From: Colwellia psychrerythraea 34H
Lineage (GTDB): Bacteria > Pseudomonadota > Gammaproteobacteria > Enterobacterales > Alteromonadaceae
Direction: 5' to 3'
Assembly (NCBI RefSeq): GCF_000012325.1
Contig: NC_003910.7
Location: 4,402,001-4,466,000 of the forward strand
DNA: 64,000 bases
The translations under genes were made by a program, and so were the position numbers. Below the pieces are notes generated by a model, which was not told where the DNA came from, ran no database searches, and saw only the letters and a list, made by a program, of their open reading frames with translations. This document shows, in pieces, positions 37,697 through 47,153 of this stretch; the first letter of the stretch is position 1, and the number at the start of each line of letters is the position of its first letter.

Positions 37697-38329
37697 TTAC
37701 TTAAGTTCCGGTTTATCTATGGTTCTAAAGGTGAGGTTTATCCTGGGTTCAGAGACTTTTTTTGTCGGAGGCAAGCGATGTAACCAATGCTGCTGCGTAG
37801 TGCCTTTCATCACTAACAAACTGCCTGGTTTAAGCTGTAAGGCAACAACTTCTTTTGAACATTTATGCTTAAAAGCAAACTTTCGCTCCACGCCAAAGCT
37901 TAATGAAGCAATAGCACCTTGTTCTTTTAAATCTGCTTCACCATCACTGTGCCATGCCATGCCCTCTTCACCTGAATGATAAAGGTTTAACAAACACGAG
38001 TTATAGGTTTCATGACTATGCTGTTCAACTAGTTTTTTGAGTGTAAGTAACTCTTCAGTAAACGGGATCGAATATCTGGTCACGCCAGAATAACTATAGG
38101 CAAAAGGTTTACCGTCAATCGTATCTGCGCACCAAGCGACTTTTCTTTTCGTTTCGATGATCTTACCAAACACTAAGGCTTGATCGTTACGCCATGCAAT
38201 AGTGTTAAATAATCGCTCAAAGTAATAACTGCTCTCACTAAGAGGCATGATTTCGCCATAGTAATTAACCACACCATCATTTGGCAAAATGTTAATCGGC
38301 TCATCGAGCAAAGAAGAAAATAAGTCCAT
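37697..38329 (-). CDS. AlkB-like 2OG-Fe(II) dioxygenase
   Basis: This 210-residue oxygenase would repair alkylated bases by oxidative demethylation. The iron ligands are visible as WHSDGE (HxD) near 128 and the distal His in QHWLHRLP near 179, followed by RINLTFR with the 2-oxoglutarate-binding arginines. The sequence is closer to the eukaryotic ALKBH2/3-like bacterial group than to E. coli AlkB. Single gene. Confidence 0.88.
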   Translation of the reverse strand: MDLFSSLLDEPINILPNDGVVNYYGEIMPLSESSYYFERLFNTIAWRNDQALVFGKIIETKRKVAWCADTIDGKPFAYSYSGVTRYSIPFTEELLTLKKLVEQHSHETYNSCLLNLYHSGEEGMAWHSDGEADLKEQGAIASLSFGVERKFAFKHKCSKEVVALQLKPGSLLVMKGTTQQHWLHRLPPTKKVSEPRINLTFRTIDKPELK

Positions 38330-38363
38330 GATTAAATAAAATAATCTTAACGTAAGTTAACGA

Positions 38364-38777
38364 TTATCTACTGCCCCAAGGATTAGCTGAAGTTGCAGCT
38401 GCAGCACGCTCACGCGTTTTCTTAGCTTGTTTAATTCTTAACTCTTCAGCATCGTCAAGACTTAGTTCTTTCGGTGGTCTTTGCTCTAACCCTGATGGCA
38501 CAATACGGTCACGTGGTGGCAATTCAAAGTTTGCATCGTCCGCCTTAGGTAAGCTGTTATATTGATACATATAAAAAGCTTCAACCTTTTCTTGCGCCCA
38601 CTGGGTTTTCTTCAAAAACTTTAAACTCGATTCAATACTGGCATTTTGCTTAAAACAATTTAAGTTCATGTAAGCGGCTAAAATTTCAAAACCGTAATGG
38701 TCAACTAAGGTTGTTAATACAGTTTCAAGGCTAGTGCCATGTAGTGGGTTATTCTTATAAATGTCTTTATTGGTCAT
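38364..38777 (-). CDS. VF530-family small protein
   Basis: This is a 137-residue protein whose first 75 residues (KNNPLHGTSLETVLTTLVDH then YGFEILAAYMNLNCF) match the VF530 family, a small helical fold proposed to bind DNA. The tail is charged and ends in NPWGSR. The ATG at 38777 has AGGAA upstream and gives the family N-terminus MTNKDIYKNN; the longer frame to 38840 is not supported. It lies 34 bases upstream of the AlkB-like gene on the same strand. Confidence 0.8.
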   Translation of the reverse strand: MTNKDIYKNNPLHGTSLETVLTTLVDHYGFEILAAYMNLNCFKQNASIESSLKFLKKTQWAQEKVEAFYMYQYNSLPKADDANFELPPRDRIVPSGLEQRPPKELSLDDAEELRIKQAKKTRERAAAATSANPWGSR

Positions 38778-38885
38778 TATTATTCCTAAACGGCCTAAAG
38801 TGGCAACTGTACTATGAGTTGACAGCAGCGAATGAACCAATTATACCACTTGCTAGAGTGATGTCATGGTTAATCCCTTTTAATA

Positions 38886-39152
38886 TATACCCAAGTGAAT
38901 TCAAAATGCGGGTTTCAGTTGGCATTAGAAACGTCTTTAGGCAAGGCATTGATTGAAGAGAATGGTTATTCCCTTATCAAAACCAATAACGAAGCATAAA
39001 ACATTTCTAAACCAACCCTACGGGGACAACGAAGAAAACCATCTACTTCGTTGCATCCTTTTTTAAGAAAACAACCATTAACAAAAAGATGCGTCTTGTA
39101 TATGGCTCACTCTGTTGTCCTGAAATCCGCTGTTTGAGTTCATTTGGGTATA
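38886..39152. repeat. MITE-like element, copy 2 (267 bp)
   Basis: The terminal inverted repeats are TATACCCAAGTGAATTC at the left end and, read inward from the right end, TATACCCAAATGAACTC. The core at 38939-38995 (GGCAAGGCATTGATTGAAGA then GAATGGTTATTCCCTTATC) matches copies 1 and 3. Length equals copy 1. It contains no complete gene. Confidence 0.85.
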
Positions 39153-39154
39153 AA

Positions 39155-39200
39155 CAAAAAAGCCCCTTGTTTACTTTCTCAAGTAAGACAAGGGGCTTGT
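39155..39200 (-). terminator. Terminator of the NirT-like multihaem gene
   Basis: On the minus strand AAGCCCCTTGTCTTACTT pairs with AAGTAAACAAGGGGCTT and is followed by TTTTTGTTT. It lies 50 bases after the stop codon at 39249. Confidence 0.85.
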
Positions 39201-39248
39201 ATTTAACTACTTTAGTTACCAAAGTAACTAAGTCATCATTAAATTGAT

Positions 39249-41060
39249 TTACTGCTTAGTAGCATTAAGTTCTGCATCAGCATTATCAAGTGCTAGTTTA
39301 TAACCAAATGAAACATGGTGATAACGTGCGCTTGAATAATCGTCATGTATTGCAAAGCCAAAGTTATATACTTTACCTGTTTCAATACTCACATCACCCG
39401 CTTTGTCAGATTTAAGCTTACGCTTAACAACTACCGACCAAGTACCATTTTTAAGTGAAGCTTCAACAGCTGCGCCAACGCCTTTATGCATGTCGCGTTC
39501 TGCTAAAATCTGACCATCTTCTACTTCTTTGGTGCCTGATTTATAGCGAATAACATCCATAAATTGATTAGACTTTTGTGCCGCATCAATGTCGCTTTGA
39601 TCTTTAAGTTTATCCCAACCACCTAGCGCTTTACCGCCACGTCCTTTAAGCTCTAACTTAGTACGCGATTCTTTAAGATACTTAGTAACACCTGTACCTG
39701 AACCCGTATCGAACTTAAGACGCTTAGCTAAATCACTACCTTTCAATGTATCAGCATCTGGTGCAAACGGCATAGAGTTAGCATCGGCATGACACGTACC
39801 CCAACAGCCTGCTCTATCTGCGTATTCAACATCATCAGTTGCTAGCATAAAGGCTAATTTCATTGGGTTTTCTGGGTCCATTTTACCGCCATCAACAAAT
39901 GGAACAGCTGCATGTTCACCATCAGCCCAACTAAATCTCAAATATAGATTTTCAGCATCGTACGTTGAATCAATCGTTACATCGATATGGCCACGTTTTC
40001 CAGGGATAACATTAGGTTCTAGTTTCTTCTCACTTTCACCAGTAACGATATTGTTACCAATATCCGCAATCTCTTCACCATGACATTCAATACAACGGTC
40101 GCCTTTAGTAAAGGCACGTTTACCACCATGCTTACGACCTAGGATCCATTCAATAGACGCTGTACCAGGATAGAAAACACCAATATCTTTCGAGCTTGCT
40201 TTGCCCCAATCAACATTAATATTACTTGCACTAGGTGCAGCACTTACAGACCCTTTCGATGATTTACTTGTAGTCGCTTTGCTAGAACCAGCATTAGCTA
40301 ATGCTTCTTCAACAGCAGAGGCTATTTTCTGTTCAGTTTTTGCTTTTTCAGCCATTTTTTCTTCTTTGACTTTCGCAGCAGCTGCAGCTTCTTTCGCTTC
40401 TACACGTGCTAAACCTTCGCGATAAGCTTGTGGTACTTCACGAATATAGTCTGGATTTGGCGCTTCTAGCTTTTCTAATTCTTCATCAGAAAGCTTGTCA
40501 CGTACGTTATGATGCGCAATACCTTTATGGCAATCGATACAGGTTTGTCCTGTTTCAAAAGCATTTAAATGTTGTTTACGTGCACGTGGCTTTTGGAATT
40601 CAGGATTCATAGATTCAAAATTGTGACAGTTACGACACTCTCTCGAGTCAGTTGATTTCATGGCATGCCAAACACTTTGCGCTAATTCAAATCTGTGCTC
40701 ATTAAATTTTTCTTTGGTATCAAGCTTGCCTGTTAACCAAGAAAAAACTTCTTTTGACGCTTGAATTTTACGAACGACTTTATGTATCCAAGGTTTAGGA
40801 ACGTGACAGTCAGGACAGCCAGCTCTTACGCCGGTACGGTTAGAAAAATGTATTGATGGTTTATATTCTTGGTAAACGTTGGCTTCCATTTCGTGACAAC
40901 CGATACAAAACTCGGTGGTATTCGTTGCTTCCATGGCAGTATTGAAACCACCCCAGAAGACAATACCTACGATAAAGAAGATAACAGCGCCTGAGACAGT
41001 AGTGCCGAGGATTAATCGGCGTGACCAAAAACTTGGTTTTAAGAAAGTGTTATTTGCCAT
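39249..41060 (-). CDS. NapC/NirT-type multihaem cytochrome fused to an ethylbenzene-dehydrogenase-like haem domain
   Basis: This 603-residue membrane cytochrome has an N-terminal anchor (about 15-37), then four CxxCH sites (CIGCH, CPDCH, CRNCH, CIDCH within residues 52-180) as in NapC/NirT quinol oxidases. An Ala/Lys-rich linker (about 210-275) leads to a second part with CIECH near 325 and CWGTCH (a CX3CH-like variant) near 425. The C-terminal half resembles the ethylbenzene dehydrogenase/DMSO-reductase-type haem-binding domain (FGFAIHDDYSSARYHHVSFG near the end). It likely passes electrons from quinol towards periplasmic nitrite reduction. It lies next to nirS but has its own terminator. 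Confidence 0.82.
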   Translation of the reverse strand: MANNTFLKPSFWSRRLILGTTVSGAVIFFIVGIVFWGGFNTAMEATNTTEFCIGCHEMEANVYQEYKPSIHFSNRTGVRAGCPDCHVPKPWIHKVVRKIQASKEVFSWLTGKLDTKEKFNEHRFELAQSVWHAMKSTDSRECRNCHNFESMNPEFQKPRARKQHLNAFETGQTCIDCHKGIAHHNVRDKLSDEELEKLEAPNPDYIREVPQAYREGLARVEAKEAAAAAKVKEEKMAEKAKTEQKIASAVEEALANAGSSKATTSKSSKGSVSAAPSASNINVDWGKASSKDIGVFYPGTASIEWILGRKHGGKRAFTKGDRCIECHGEEIADIGNNIVTGESEKKLEPNVIPGKRGHIDVTIDSTYDAENLYLRFSWADGEHAAVPFVDGGKMDPENPMKLAFMLATDDVEYADRAGCWGTCHADANSMPFAPDADTLKGSDLAKRLKFDTGSGTGVTKYLKESRTKLELKGRGGKALGGWDKLKDQSDIDAAQKSNQFMDVIRYKSGTKEVEDGQILAERDMHKGVGAAVEASLKNGTWSVVVKRKLKSDKAGDVSIETGKVYNFGFAIHDDYSSARYHHVSFGYKLALDNADAELNATKQ

Positions 41061-41280
41061 AATTGACTCTTGAATTGACTCTTAATAAGTTCAGCTCTCT
41101 TCCCATTAACAATAAAGTTGAGGGAAATTATTATCCATTGCCTTCCTATTCATTTAAACAAGGAAGTCACAATGCTTATAAGGCGTAGTAATAATTTTAA
41201 GGTAATTATTACAACCCTTTTTATTTTCACTTATTTACTTACTTATCAACCATGATCTGTATAACAAGTTAAATGAAAAT

Positions 41281-41308
41281 AAAAAGGGCATGGCATCAGC
41301 CATGCCCT
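41281..41308 (-). terminator. Terminator of nirS
   Basis: AGGGCATGGC and GCCATGCCCT form a 10-bp stem with loop TGAT on the minus strand, followed by TTTTTATTTT. nirS is therefore probably a single-gene transcript. Confidence 0.85.
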
Positions 41309-41351
41309 ATTCATATTTAGTAACGCTTACCTATAAAGGTAAGATAATTAC

Positions 41352-42980
41352 CTAAGTCTTATGGTTCATACGGTTATGAACGTTAAACTTACCAGTAGGC
41401 GTTGTTAAGCCTTTAATGCGGTGTAACTCTTTAAGAGTTTTTGCATCATAAACAACAATTTCACCTGTTGGGTTTTTAGCATCTTTACGGTTCCAAACTG
41501 AAACCCAAACTTCAGAGCCATCGTTGTTAAATTCCATGTGTAAAGCCGCTTTACCTGGCTCAGTTGTTACACGGATAGTTTTAACAATTTCATGAGTATC
41601 TTTATCAAATACTTGCACTGACTGTTGAACTTCTGGTTCAGGGTGCTTAAGTTGATCAGCCCAAACGTATTGTGAAGTTTCGTGAGTACGGATAAATGCA
41701 CCAGCACCATCTGTTTCAACTTCATAACAAAGTTTCCACGCTTCTGCAGGGTGACCGATTGGATCGTTACCCCATACAGATACAAGTCCCATACCTAAAT
41801 GAGTTGTACCGCCAACAGGGCCACATTTTTTATCAATCCAGTTAGCGCCTGGACCAGGATGTGGAAGGCTTTCAACATCGATAATCGCTTCTAACTTACG
41901 TTCTACAGTATCAACAACAACCATTTGGTTTGAAGCATTTGCTGCTATTTGGAAGTAACGACCTGATGGGTCAAAGAAACCATCATGTAAAAATTCAGAA
42001 GAAGCAATCGAAGTAATGGTTAAGTTCTCTAAGTCGGTATAATCAACTTGTAACATTTGACCAGTTTCTTTAACAGCAACGATGAATGAAGACGTTAGCG
42101 GCGAAGTGTAAATTGCAGCTACACGTGCTTCATTGATGAATTCACCTTTAGTATTGTAACCACGAGTAGAGACAACTTTAAGTGGGTTTAACGTTACAGC
42201 ATCCATAATAACGAAATGCGCAGGCCAGTAACCACCAGCAATTACGTATTTTCCGTCACCAGAAACAGCGATATCACGAGCGTCATAAGCCATTTTAGTT
42301 TCAGCAACTAACATTTTGTCAGGTGTTTGCCATAAATCGATTTTGTTAACTTTACCGTCACGACCAATGGTGTACCAAAAACGACCAACATCTTTTGCAT
42401 GGTCAACTTTATGATGCTCAGTACCTTTGATTACATGTACTGCGTAACCTGTATCGATATGAGTGATGATTTTTTTAGTATCGCCATCGATGATTGCCGC
42501 AGTACCTGCGTCACGTTCGATAACAACAAAGAAGTTTTTCCAGTTTAAACCGTGCATTGGTTTAGTTGGGTAATCCTTCGGAGCAACATATTCTTTAGTA
42601 TGTGAACGCATTTGCTCTAAAGACATTTCTGGTGGAACAGGTGGTTCCATTTGAATGAACGTTGCCATGTTGGCAATTTCTTTCTTAGTGAACAAATCAT
42701 CAAAGTTGTTCATGCCGCCTTCAGTACCTAAAGCGATAATTTTCTCTAGACGCTTTTGGCCTTTTTTCATTGTGCTTTTTGGCTCTAAGTTTTTGCCTGT
42801 AGCGCCTTTACGCAAAGTACCATGACAACCAGCACAGCGTTGGAAGTATTGTAGTTTTGCTTTTTCATAATCAGCTTCAGCTAAAGTTGGTTCTGCCGCT
42901 GATACTGACATACTAACACCAGTAGCAGCCATACCTATTGCAAGTCCAAGTGCTGAAAGACCATATTTTACTGTTTTCAT
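41352..42980 (-). CDS. nirS: Cytochrome cd1 nitrite reductase
   Basis: NirS (542 residues) reduces nitrite to nitric oxide in the periplasm. A signal peptide (about 1-28) is followed by a c-type haem domain with CAGCH near residue 50 and an eight-bladed d1 propeller. Active-site histidines are visible in FLHDGFFD and GTTHLGMG, and the d1 axial His in GYAVHVIK. The haem d1 genes lie across the hemerythrin gene. Two FNR/DNR boxes sit in the upstream region. No NO reductase gene is in this window. Confidence 0.97.
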   Translation of the reverse strand: MKTVKYGLSALGLAIGMAATGVSMSVSAAEPTLAEADYEKAKLQYFQRCAGCHGTLRKGATGKNLEPKSTMKKGQKRLEKIIALGTEGGMNNFDDLFTKKEIANMATFIQMEPPVPPEMSLEQMRSHTKEYVAPKDYPTKPMHGLNWKNFFVVIERDAGTAAIIDGDTKKIITHIDTGYAVHVIKGTEHHKVDHAKDVGRFWYTIGRDGKVNKIDLWQTPDKMLVAETKMAYDARDIAVSGDGKYVIAGGYWPAHFVIMDAVTLNPLKVVSTRGYNTKGEFINEARVAAIYTSPLTSSFIVAVKETGQMLQVDYTDLENLTITSIASSEFLHDGFFDPSGRYFQIAANASNQMVVVDTVERKLEAIIDVESLPHPGPGANWIDKKCGPVGGTTHLGMGLVSVWGNDPIGHPAEAWKLCYEVETDGAGAFIRTHETSQYVWADQLKHPEPEVQQSVQVFDKDTHEIVKTIRVTTEPGKAALHMEFNNDGSEVWVSVWNRKDAKNPTGEIVVYDAKTLKELHRIKGLTTPTGKFNVHNRMNHKT

Positions 42981-43208
42981 TGGGTACTCTCCAGATATTA
43001 AAAATTATATTTTTGTTTAACTTGTTAGTCGTTTTTATTTAGTAGATCGGAACTATTAAGAACCAATCGACTGAAATCCTGATAAAAAAGGCATCTTCAG
43101 GAAATTTTGTTTACTCATAATTTGTAAATAATGTGTAAAACGTTGATGCGTCATTTATGTAACGAAATATTACTATCAGCACTATCAGCTATATCCACTT
43201 TTGAAAAT

Positions 43209-43222
43209 GTGATTCAGATCAA
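43209..43222. promoter_or_regulatory. FNR/DNR-type box (nirS side)
   Basis: GTGATTCAGATCAA matches TTGATnnnnATCAA at 9 of 10 positions. On the minus strand a GATAGT -10-like hexamer at 43181-43186 would place the site at about -41.5 for nirS, the class II activator position. Confidence 0.6.
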
Positions 43223-43257
43223 GTTTAAAAAAAAATAACTTTTAATGAATACACAAG

Positions 43258-43271
43258 TTGATCAAGGTCAA
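43258..43271. promoter_or_regulatory. FNR/DNR-type box (hemerythrin side)
   Basis: TTGATCAAGGTCAA matches TTGATnnnnATCAA at 9 of 10 positions. A TTATAA -10-like hexamer at 43288-43293 puts it near -40 for the hemerythrin gene. Confidence 0.6.
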
Positions 43272-43379
43272 TAAATTGCGCATTGAATTATAAAAAAACT
43301 ACTTGTTCATCAGTATTAAGCGCTACTATTCAGTCAACGTTACTAATCATTTAACCATATTTTTTTTAGGGGTATTTTC

Positions 43380-43946
43380 ATGGAGAATCGCACTAAGTCA
43401 TTTATTTATGCGGCTATCATCGGCTTAATTATTGTTGCCATCTTTTTAGGTTTCTTATCAAGTATGGCGAACCCCATTTCTTGGATTCTCATTGCAGTAT
43501 TATTACTCATTCCTGTTCTTTACAAGAAAAAGTCTAATCCAAAGCAAGTACAATGGCGCGAAGAGTACAGCGTTGGTATTGCACATATAGATGATGATCA
43601 TAAAAAACTAATTAGTTTATTAAATAATTTCAGTATCGCTTATGACTACGCCATGAGTGAGTCGTTTGAAAAAGAAGCATTAAACGAATTAATTAGCTAT
43701 ACCAAGTATCATTTTGAGCGTGAAGAAAAGATGATGGAAGACAACGATTATCCTGATTTAATCGCTCATAAAGCGCAGCATAAAGTGATGATTGAGCAAG
43801 TTGAAAAATTTGTACAGCTTTACAATGACAAAGGCCATGATGCACTTGAAGAAATTGCTAGCTTCTTAACTGATTGGTTAATAAATCATATAAATGGTAC
43901 TGATAAACAGTATTCTGCACACTTACATAGTAAAGGTATCCATTAA
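43380..43946 (+). CDS. Membrane-anchored bacteriohemerythrin (paralogue 1)
   Basis: This 188-residue protein has two N-terminal transmembrane helices (about 8-27 and 33-47), then a hemerythrin domain with di-iron ligands in HIDDDH, YHFEREEKMM, HKAQH and WLINHINGTD. Such proteins bind O2, and some bind NO. It is divergent from nirS and shares a regulatory region with FNR/DNR boxes, suggesting a role in O2 or NO handling during nitrite respiration. A close paralogue lies at 60164-60742. Confidence 0.88.
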   Translation: MENRTKSFIYAAIIGLIIVAIFLGFLSSMANPISWILIAVLLLIPVLYKKKSNPKQVQWREEYSVGIAHIDDDHKKLISLLNNFSIAYDYAMSESFEKEALNELISYTKYHFEREEKMMEDNDYPDLIAHKAQHKVMIEQVEKFVQLYNDKGHDALEEIASFLTDWLINHINGTDKQYSAHLHSKGIH

Positions 43947-43980
43947 CACTTAATCACACGCCTTTCACAGACGAACACAA

Positions 43981-44009
43981 AAAAGAGCTTCCTAGAAGCT
44001 CTTTTTTTT
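43981..44009 (+). terminator. Terminator of the hemerythrin gene
   Basis: AAAAGAGCTTC pairs with GAAGCTCTTTT around CTA, followed by T-run. It separates the hemerythrin gene from the nirC operon. Confidence 0.9.
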
Positions 44010-44182
44010 GATAAATACCAAATCAACGGAATGAGTTCAAATTCAGTAAAAATTAGTATACATCCACTTTACCTCTCTATTTAAGGGAGCAACCCTTAAT
44101 AAAAATATGAACCTCAATCATGAATTGCACAGGTATCCTGAAAATCGAATTTTGAAGTATCATGGGTATAATTCCGCATAAA

Positions 44183-44196
44183 GTGATTTAAATCAA
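44183..44196. promoter_or_regulatory. FNR/DNR-type box upstream of nirC
   Basis: GTGATTTAAATCAA matches TTGATnnnnATCAA at 9 of 10 positions. It lies about 100 bp before nirC with TATGAT/TAAAGT -10-like sequence 25-30 bp downstream, as for an activator of the haem d1 operon. The rest of the 350-bp gap (43947-44297) has no gene. Confidence 0.6.
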
Positions 44197-44297
44197 AAAA
44201 GCCTCGCACTTCATCAGTAAAGTATGATCTTTGACAAAAAACTAATTCCCTAAGCGTTATAAGGTTAAGACAACTTAAAAAGCACAGTGGAAATAAA

Positions 44298-44669
44298 ATG
44301 AGTTCTATCAAAATCACCTTAAGCGGCTTAGCTCTCGCTACTCATTTATTAAGCCTTACCTTTGTTACAGCTGCTGTTGCAGCTAACGATATCACCAGTG
44401 AAAAAGAGTTATCTAAAGCACGCAAAGATCAACTTACTCATATCGTTAAACAAGATTGTGGCTCTTGCCATGGTATGACCTTAAAAGGGGGGTTAGGCCC
44501 CGCGTTATTACCCGAAAATCTTGAAGGAAAATCAGTACCGTTTTTACAGCATACTATTTTATATGGCCGAACTGGTACGGCAATGCCGCCATGGAAGCCA
44601 CTATTAACTGAGCAAGAAGCATTGTGGATTTCTCAACAATTAAAAGCGGGAAAAGTAGCTAAACAATAA
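44298..44669 (+). CDS. nirC: NirC-type c-type cytochrome
   Basis: This 123-residue periplasmic monohaem cytochrome has a signal peptide (about 1-31) and one haem site CGSCH near residue 54, followed by LGPALLPENL, a run shared with the N-terminal domain of NirN in this window. A Met-containing AMPPWKPLL near 95 offers the sixth ligand. In Pseudomonas NirC serves in haem d1 maturation and electron transfer to NirS. It heads the haem d1 operon; nirF follows. Confidence 0.85.
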   Translation: MSSIKITLSGLALATHLLSLTFVTAAVAANDITSEKELSKARKDQLTHIVKQDCGSCHGMTLKGGLGPALLPENLEGKSVPFLQHTILYGRTGTAMPPWKPLLTEQEALWISQQLKAGKVAKQ

Positions 44670-44790
44670 ATCAACTATGTAATAGCTAATGCAATGTATT
44701 AAAAAATAATACTCAAAACCAAAAACACTTTTACCAAATATAACAGCAAAGACTTTTAGCACTAATAAAAGCACCATGAAAGGATAACTG

Positions 44791-46032
44791 ATGAACACAT
44801 CTTTATTAAAACTAGCGAGCATTGCAATACTGTCTAGCGTGATTGCCGCTTGCGCTAGTCAAACGTCTAATGAAACAGCTCAAACACCACTTCGCGCAAC
44901 AGGGGATATGGGGGTTGTTATTGAACGCGCCACTGGCCAAGTGCAAATTGTTAACCATACCCATCAAGAAGTGTTAGCAGAAATCGATGGTCTAGGTGAT
45001 TTATCTCACGCTTCTATTGTTTATTCACGTGACCAACGCTACGCCTATGTTTTTGGCCGTGATGGTGGTTTAACTAAAATAGATATTCTTAAAGACAAAA
45101 TTGCTAAACGCGTAATGCAGTCAGGTAATAGCATTGGCGGGGCAATTAGCCAAGATGGTAAATTAGTTGCCGTTTCAAACTACACACCTGGCGGCGTAAA
45201 AGTATTTAATAGTGAAACTCTTGAATTGGTTGCCACAATCGACAGCTCTATTTTAACCACTAAACCAAAAAATAAAGATGGTAGTCCTGTACGTTCTAAA
45301 GTAGTTGGCTTAGTGGATGCGCCAAACAACAAATTTGTTTTTAGCTTATTTGATAGTCATGAAATTTGGATTGCCGACTTCTCAACGATTGAGCAAGATA
45401 AAACGCCTAAATTAACCAAGTTTACGGATATTGGCCTATTTCCTTATGACGCCTTAATTAGCCCTGATGGTCGCTATTATATAGCAGGTTTATTTGGTGA
45501 AGACGGCATGGCGCTCGTTGACTTATGGCATATAGAAAAAGGTGTTAAACGCATTTTACCCAATTACGGTAAAGGCCAACAGAAATTACCCGTGTACAAG
45601 ATGCCGCATTTAGAAGGTTGGGCAATCGCTGGCGACTACGCTTTTATGCCTGCAGTGGGTCGACATGAAGTCTTAGTAGTAAACACTAAAACATGGGAAC
45701 AAGTAACTGCAATACCTGCGCATAGCCAACCAATATTTGTTATGGCGCAGCCTGATAACCGACAAATATGGGTTAACTTTGCCCACCCTGACAACAACAC
45801 CATTCAGATATTTAATACCGAAACTTTTGAGCTAGTAAAAACCTTAACGCCTGGTCCTGCTGTTTTGCATATGGAATTTACGCCACGTGGTGAACACGTA
45901 TGGATGTCAGTACGCGATAGCAATGAAATTCAGATATACGACACCAAAACTCAAACGTTACAAAAAACACTCAAATCATCAAGCCCGAGCGGTATTTTCT
46001 TTACCAGTCGCGCACACCAAATAGGCTTATAA
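44791..46032 (+). CDS. nirF: Haem d1 biosynthesis protein NirF
   Basis: NirF (413 residues) is a d1-propeller protein acting at a late step of haem d1 synthesis in the periplasm. The N-terminal lipobox VIAAC near Cys21 makes it a lipoprotein, as described for other NirF proteins. SHASIVYSRDQRY near 75 contains the conserved His. It ends three bases before nirDL, so they are translationally linked. Confidence 0.93.
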   Translation: MNTSLLKLASIAILSSVIAACASQTSNETAQTPLRATGDMGVVIERATGQVQIVNHTHQEVLAEIDGLGDLSHASIVYSRDQRYAYVFGRDGGLTKIDILKDKIAKRVMQSGNSIGGAISQDGKLVAVSNYTPGGVKVFNSETLELVATIDSSILTTKPKNKDGSPVRSKVVGLVDAPNNKFVFSLFDSHEIWIADFSTIEQDKTPKLTKFTDIGLFPYDALISPDGRYYIAGLFGEDGMALVDLWHIEKGVKRILPNYGKGQQKLPVYKMPHLEGWAIAGDYAFMPAVGRHEVLVVNTKTWEQVTAIPAHSQPIFVMAQPDNRQIWVNFAHPDNNTIQIFNTETFELVKTLTPGPAVLHMEFTPRGEHVWMSVRDSNEIQIYDTKTQTLQKTLKSSSPSGIFFTSRAHQIGL

Positions 46033-46034
46033 TC

Positions 46035-47153
46035 ATGACTAAAGAAACCGCAACCATTAGTCAATTACAGCAAGACATTATTAATAATAGCCAAAAGGGT
46101 TTTCCACTTACCAGCCAGCCTTATAAAACGATTGCTGAGCAGCTGGCTGACGTTAATATCGTTACGAATGAGTTGGAAGTATTTCAAGCCATTGATGATC
46201 TAAACAGCCAAGAAGTGCTATCACGTGTTGGACCAGTATTTGATCATAAAAAAGCAGGCGCTAGCACATTAGCTGCCCTTGCTGTGCCAGCAAAAGACCT
46301 CGATAAAATTGCCGGCATTGTTAACCAATTTGACCAAGTGAATCATAACTACGGCAGAGAGCATGTTTATAATTTATGGTTTGTAGTAACAGCCAGCGAT
46401 ATGGTGGCACTCAATAGCACCATAGTAAACATTGAATTACTCACAGGTTTACCTGTTTTAGTCTTACCCATGGAAGCCTCCTATCATATTGATCTAGCGT
46501 TCAGTATCAATGTTACTGGCATAGAAAGCCCTACTTCCAATCAAGAAAATAGACCTGTTACTTTTGATAATAATGACACAACCAGCTTAACTGACATTGA
46601 AAAAACAGCCTTACGTCGAGCTATTGAGAAAGGCTTACCAACGCATTTATTCCCTTACCAAGCCATTGCCCAGCAACTCGCGTTATCTGAGCAACAAGTG
46701 CTTATGCAAATTTCGCTTTGGCAAGAAGAAGGTTTGATCCGTCGCTTTGGCTTAGTCATTAAGCACAGAAAGTTAGGCTATGACGCCAATGCCATGGTTG
46801 TTTGGAATATTCCGAATGAAAACATGGATGCCATTGCCCTGAAATTAGCAAAGTGTGCTCCGGTATCACTATGTTACCAGCGCCCTCGACGCCTACCTGA
46901 TTGGCCTTATAACTTGTTCTGCATGATTCATGGCACGGATAGAAGCTTAGTTTTACAGCAAATAAGCCAAATCACCGAGCAGCTTGGCCTTGAGTCTATT
47001 GAAAAAGATGTGCTGTTTAGCTTCAAAGCTTATAAACAACATGGTGCTCGTTATTTTAAAACAAACAGCAAGAAGGCGAAAACCAACAATATAAGTGCGG
47101 GTAAAACAGAAAATAACAACGACATGAAAAAACAAGGACAAGCCCATGGATAA
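46035..47153 (+). CDS. nirDL: Siroheme decarboxylase, NirD-NirL fusion
   Basis: This 372-residue protein contains two AsnC/Lrp-like domains in one chain. The first (about 1-165) carries NHNYGREHVYNLWFV, the NirD/G-type motif. The second (about 190-345) carries RRFGLVIKHRKLGYDANAM and CYQRPRRLPDWPYNLF, the NirL/H-type motif. Together with NirG and NirH it decarboxylates siroheme to 12,18-didecarboxysiroheme. The DNA-binding use of the fold is lost. It overlaps nirG by eight bases. The acidic/basic tail after 345 is a low-complexity extension. Confidence 0.93.
   Translation: MTKETATISQLQQDIINNSQKGFPLTSQPYKTIAEQLADVNIVTNELEVFQAIDDLNSQEVLSRVGPVFDHKKAGASTLAALAVPAKDLDKIAGIVNQFDQVNHNYGREHVYNLWFVVTASDMVALNSTIVNIELLTGLPVLVLPMEASYHIDLAFSINVTGIESPTSNQENRPVTFDNNDTTSLTDIEKTALRRAIEKGLPTHLFPYQAIAQQLALSEQQVLMQISLWQEEGLIRRFGLVIKHRKLGYDANAMVVWNIPNENMDAIALKLAKCAPVSLCYQRPRRLPDWPYNLFCMIHGTDRSLVLQQISQITEQLGLESIEKDVLFSFKAYKQHGARYFKTNSKKAKTNNISAGKTENNNDMKKQGQAHG

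Noticed and set aside
39249..41060. Two genes merged by a frameshift error
   Set aside because: The frame is continuous through a plausible Ala/Lys linker, with a single start and a single terminator.
42981..43379. Small RNA or riboswitch between nirS and hemerythrin
   Set aside because: No stable GC-containing fold is visible; the region is explained by two promoters with FNR/DNR-type boxes.
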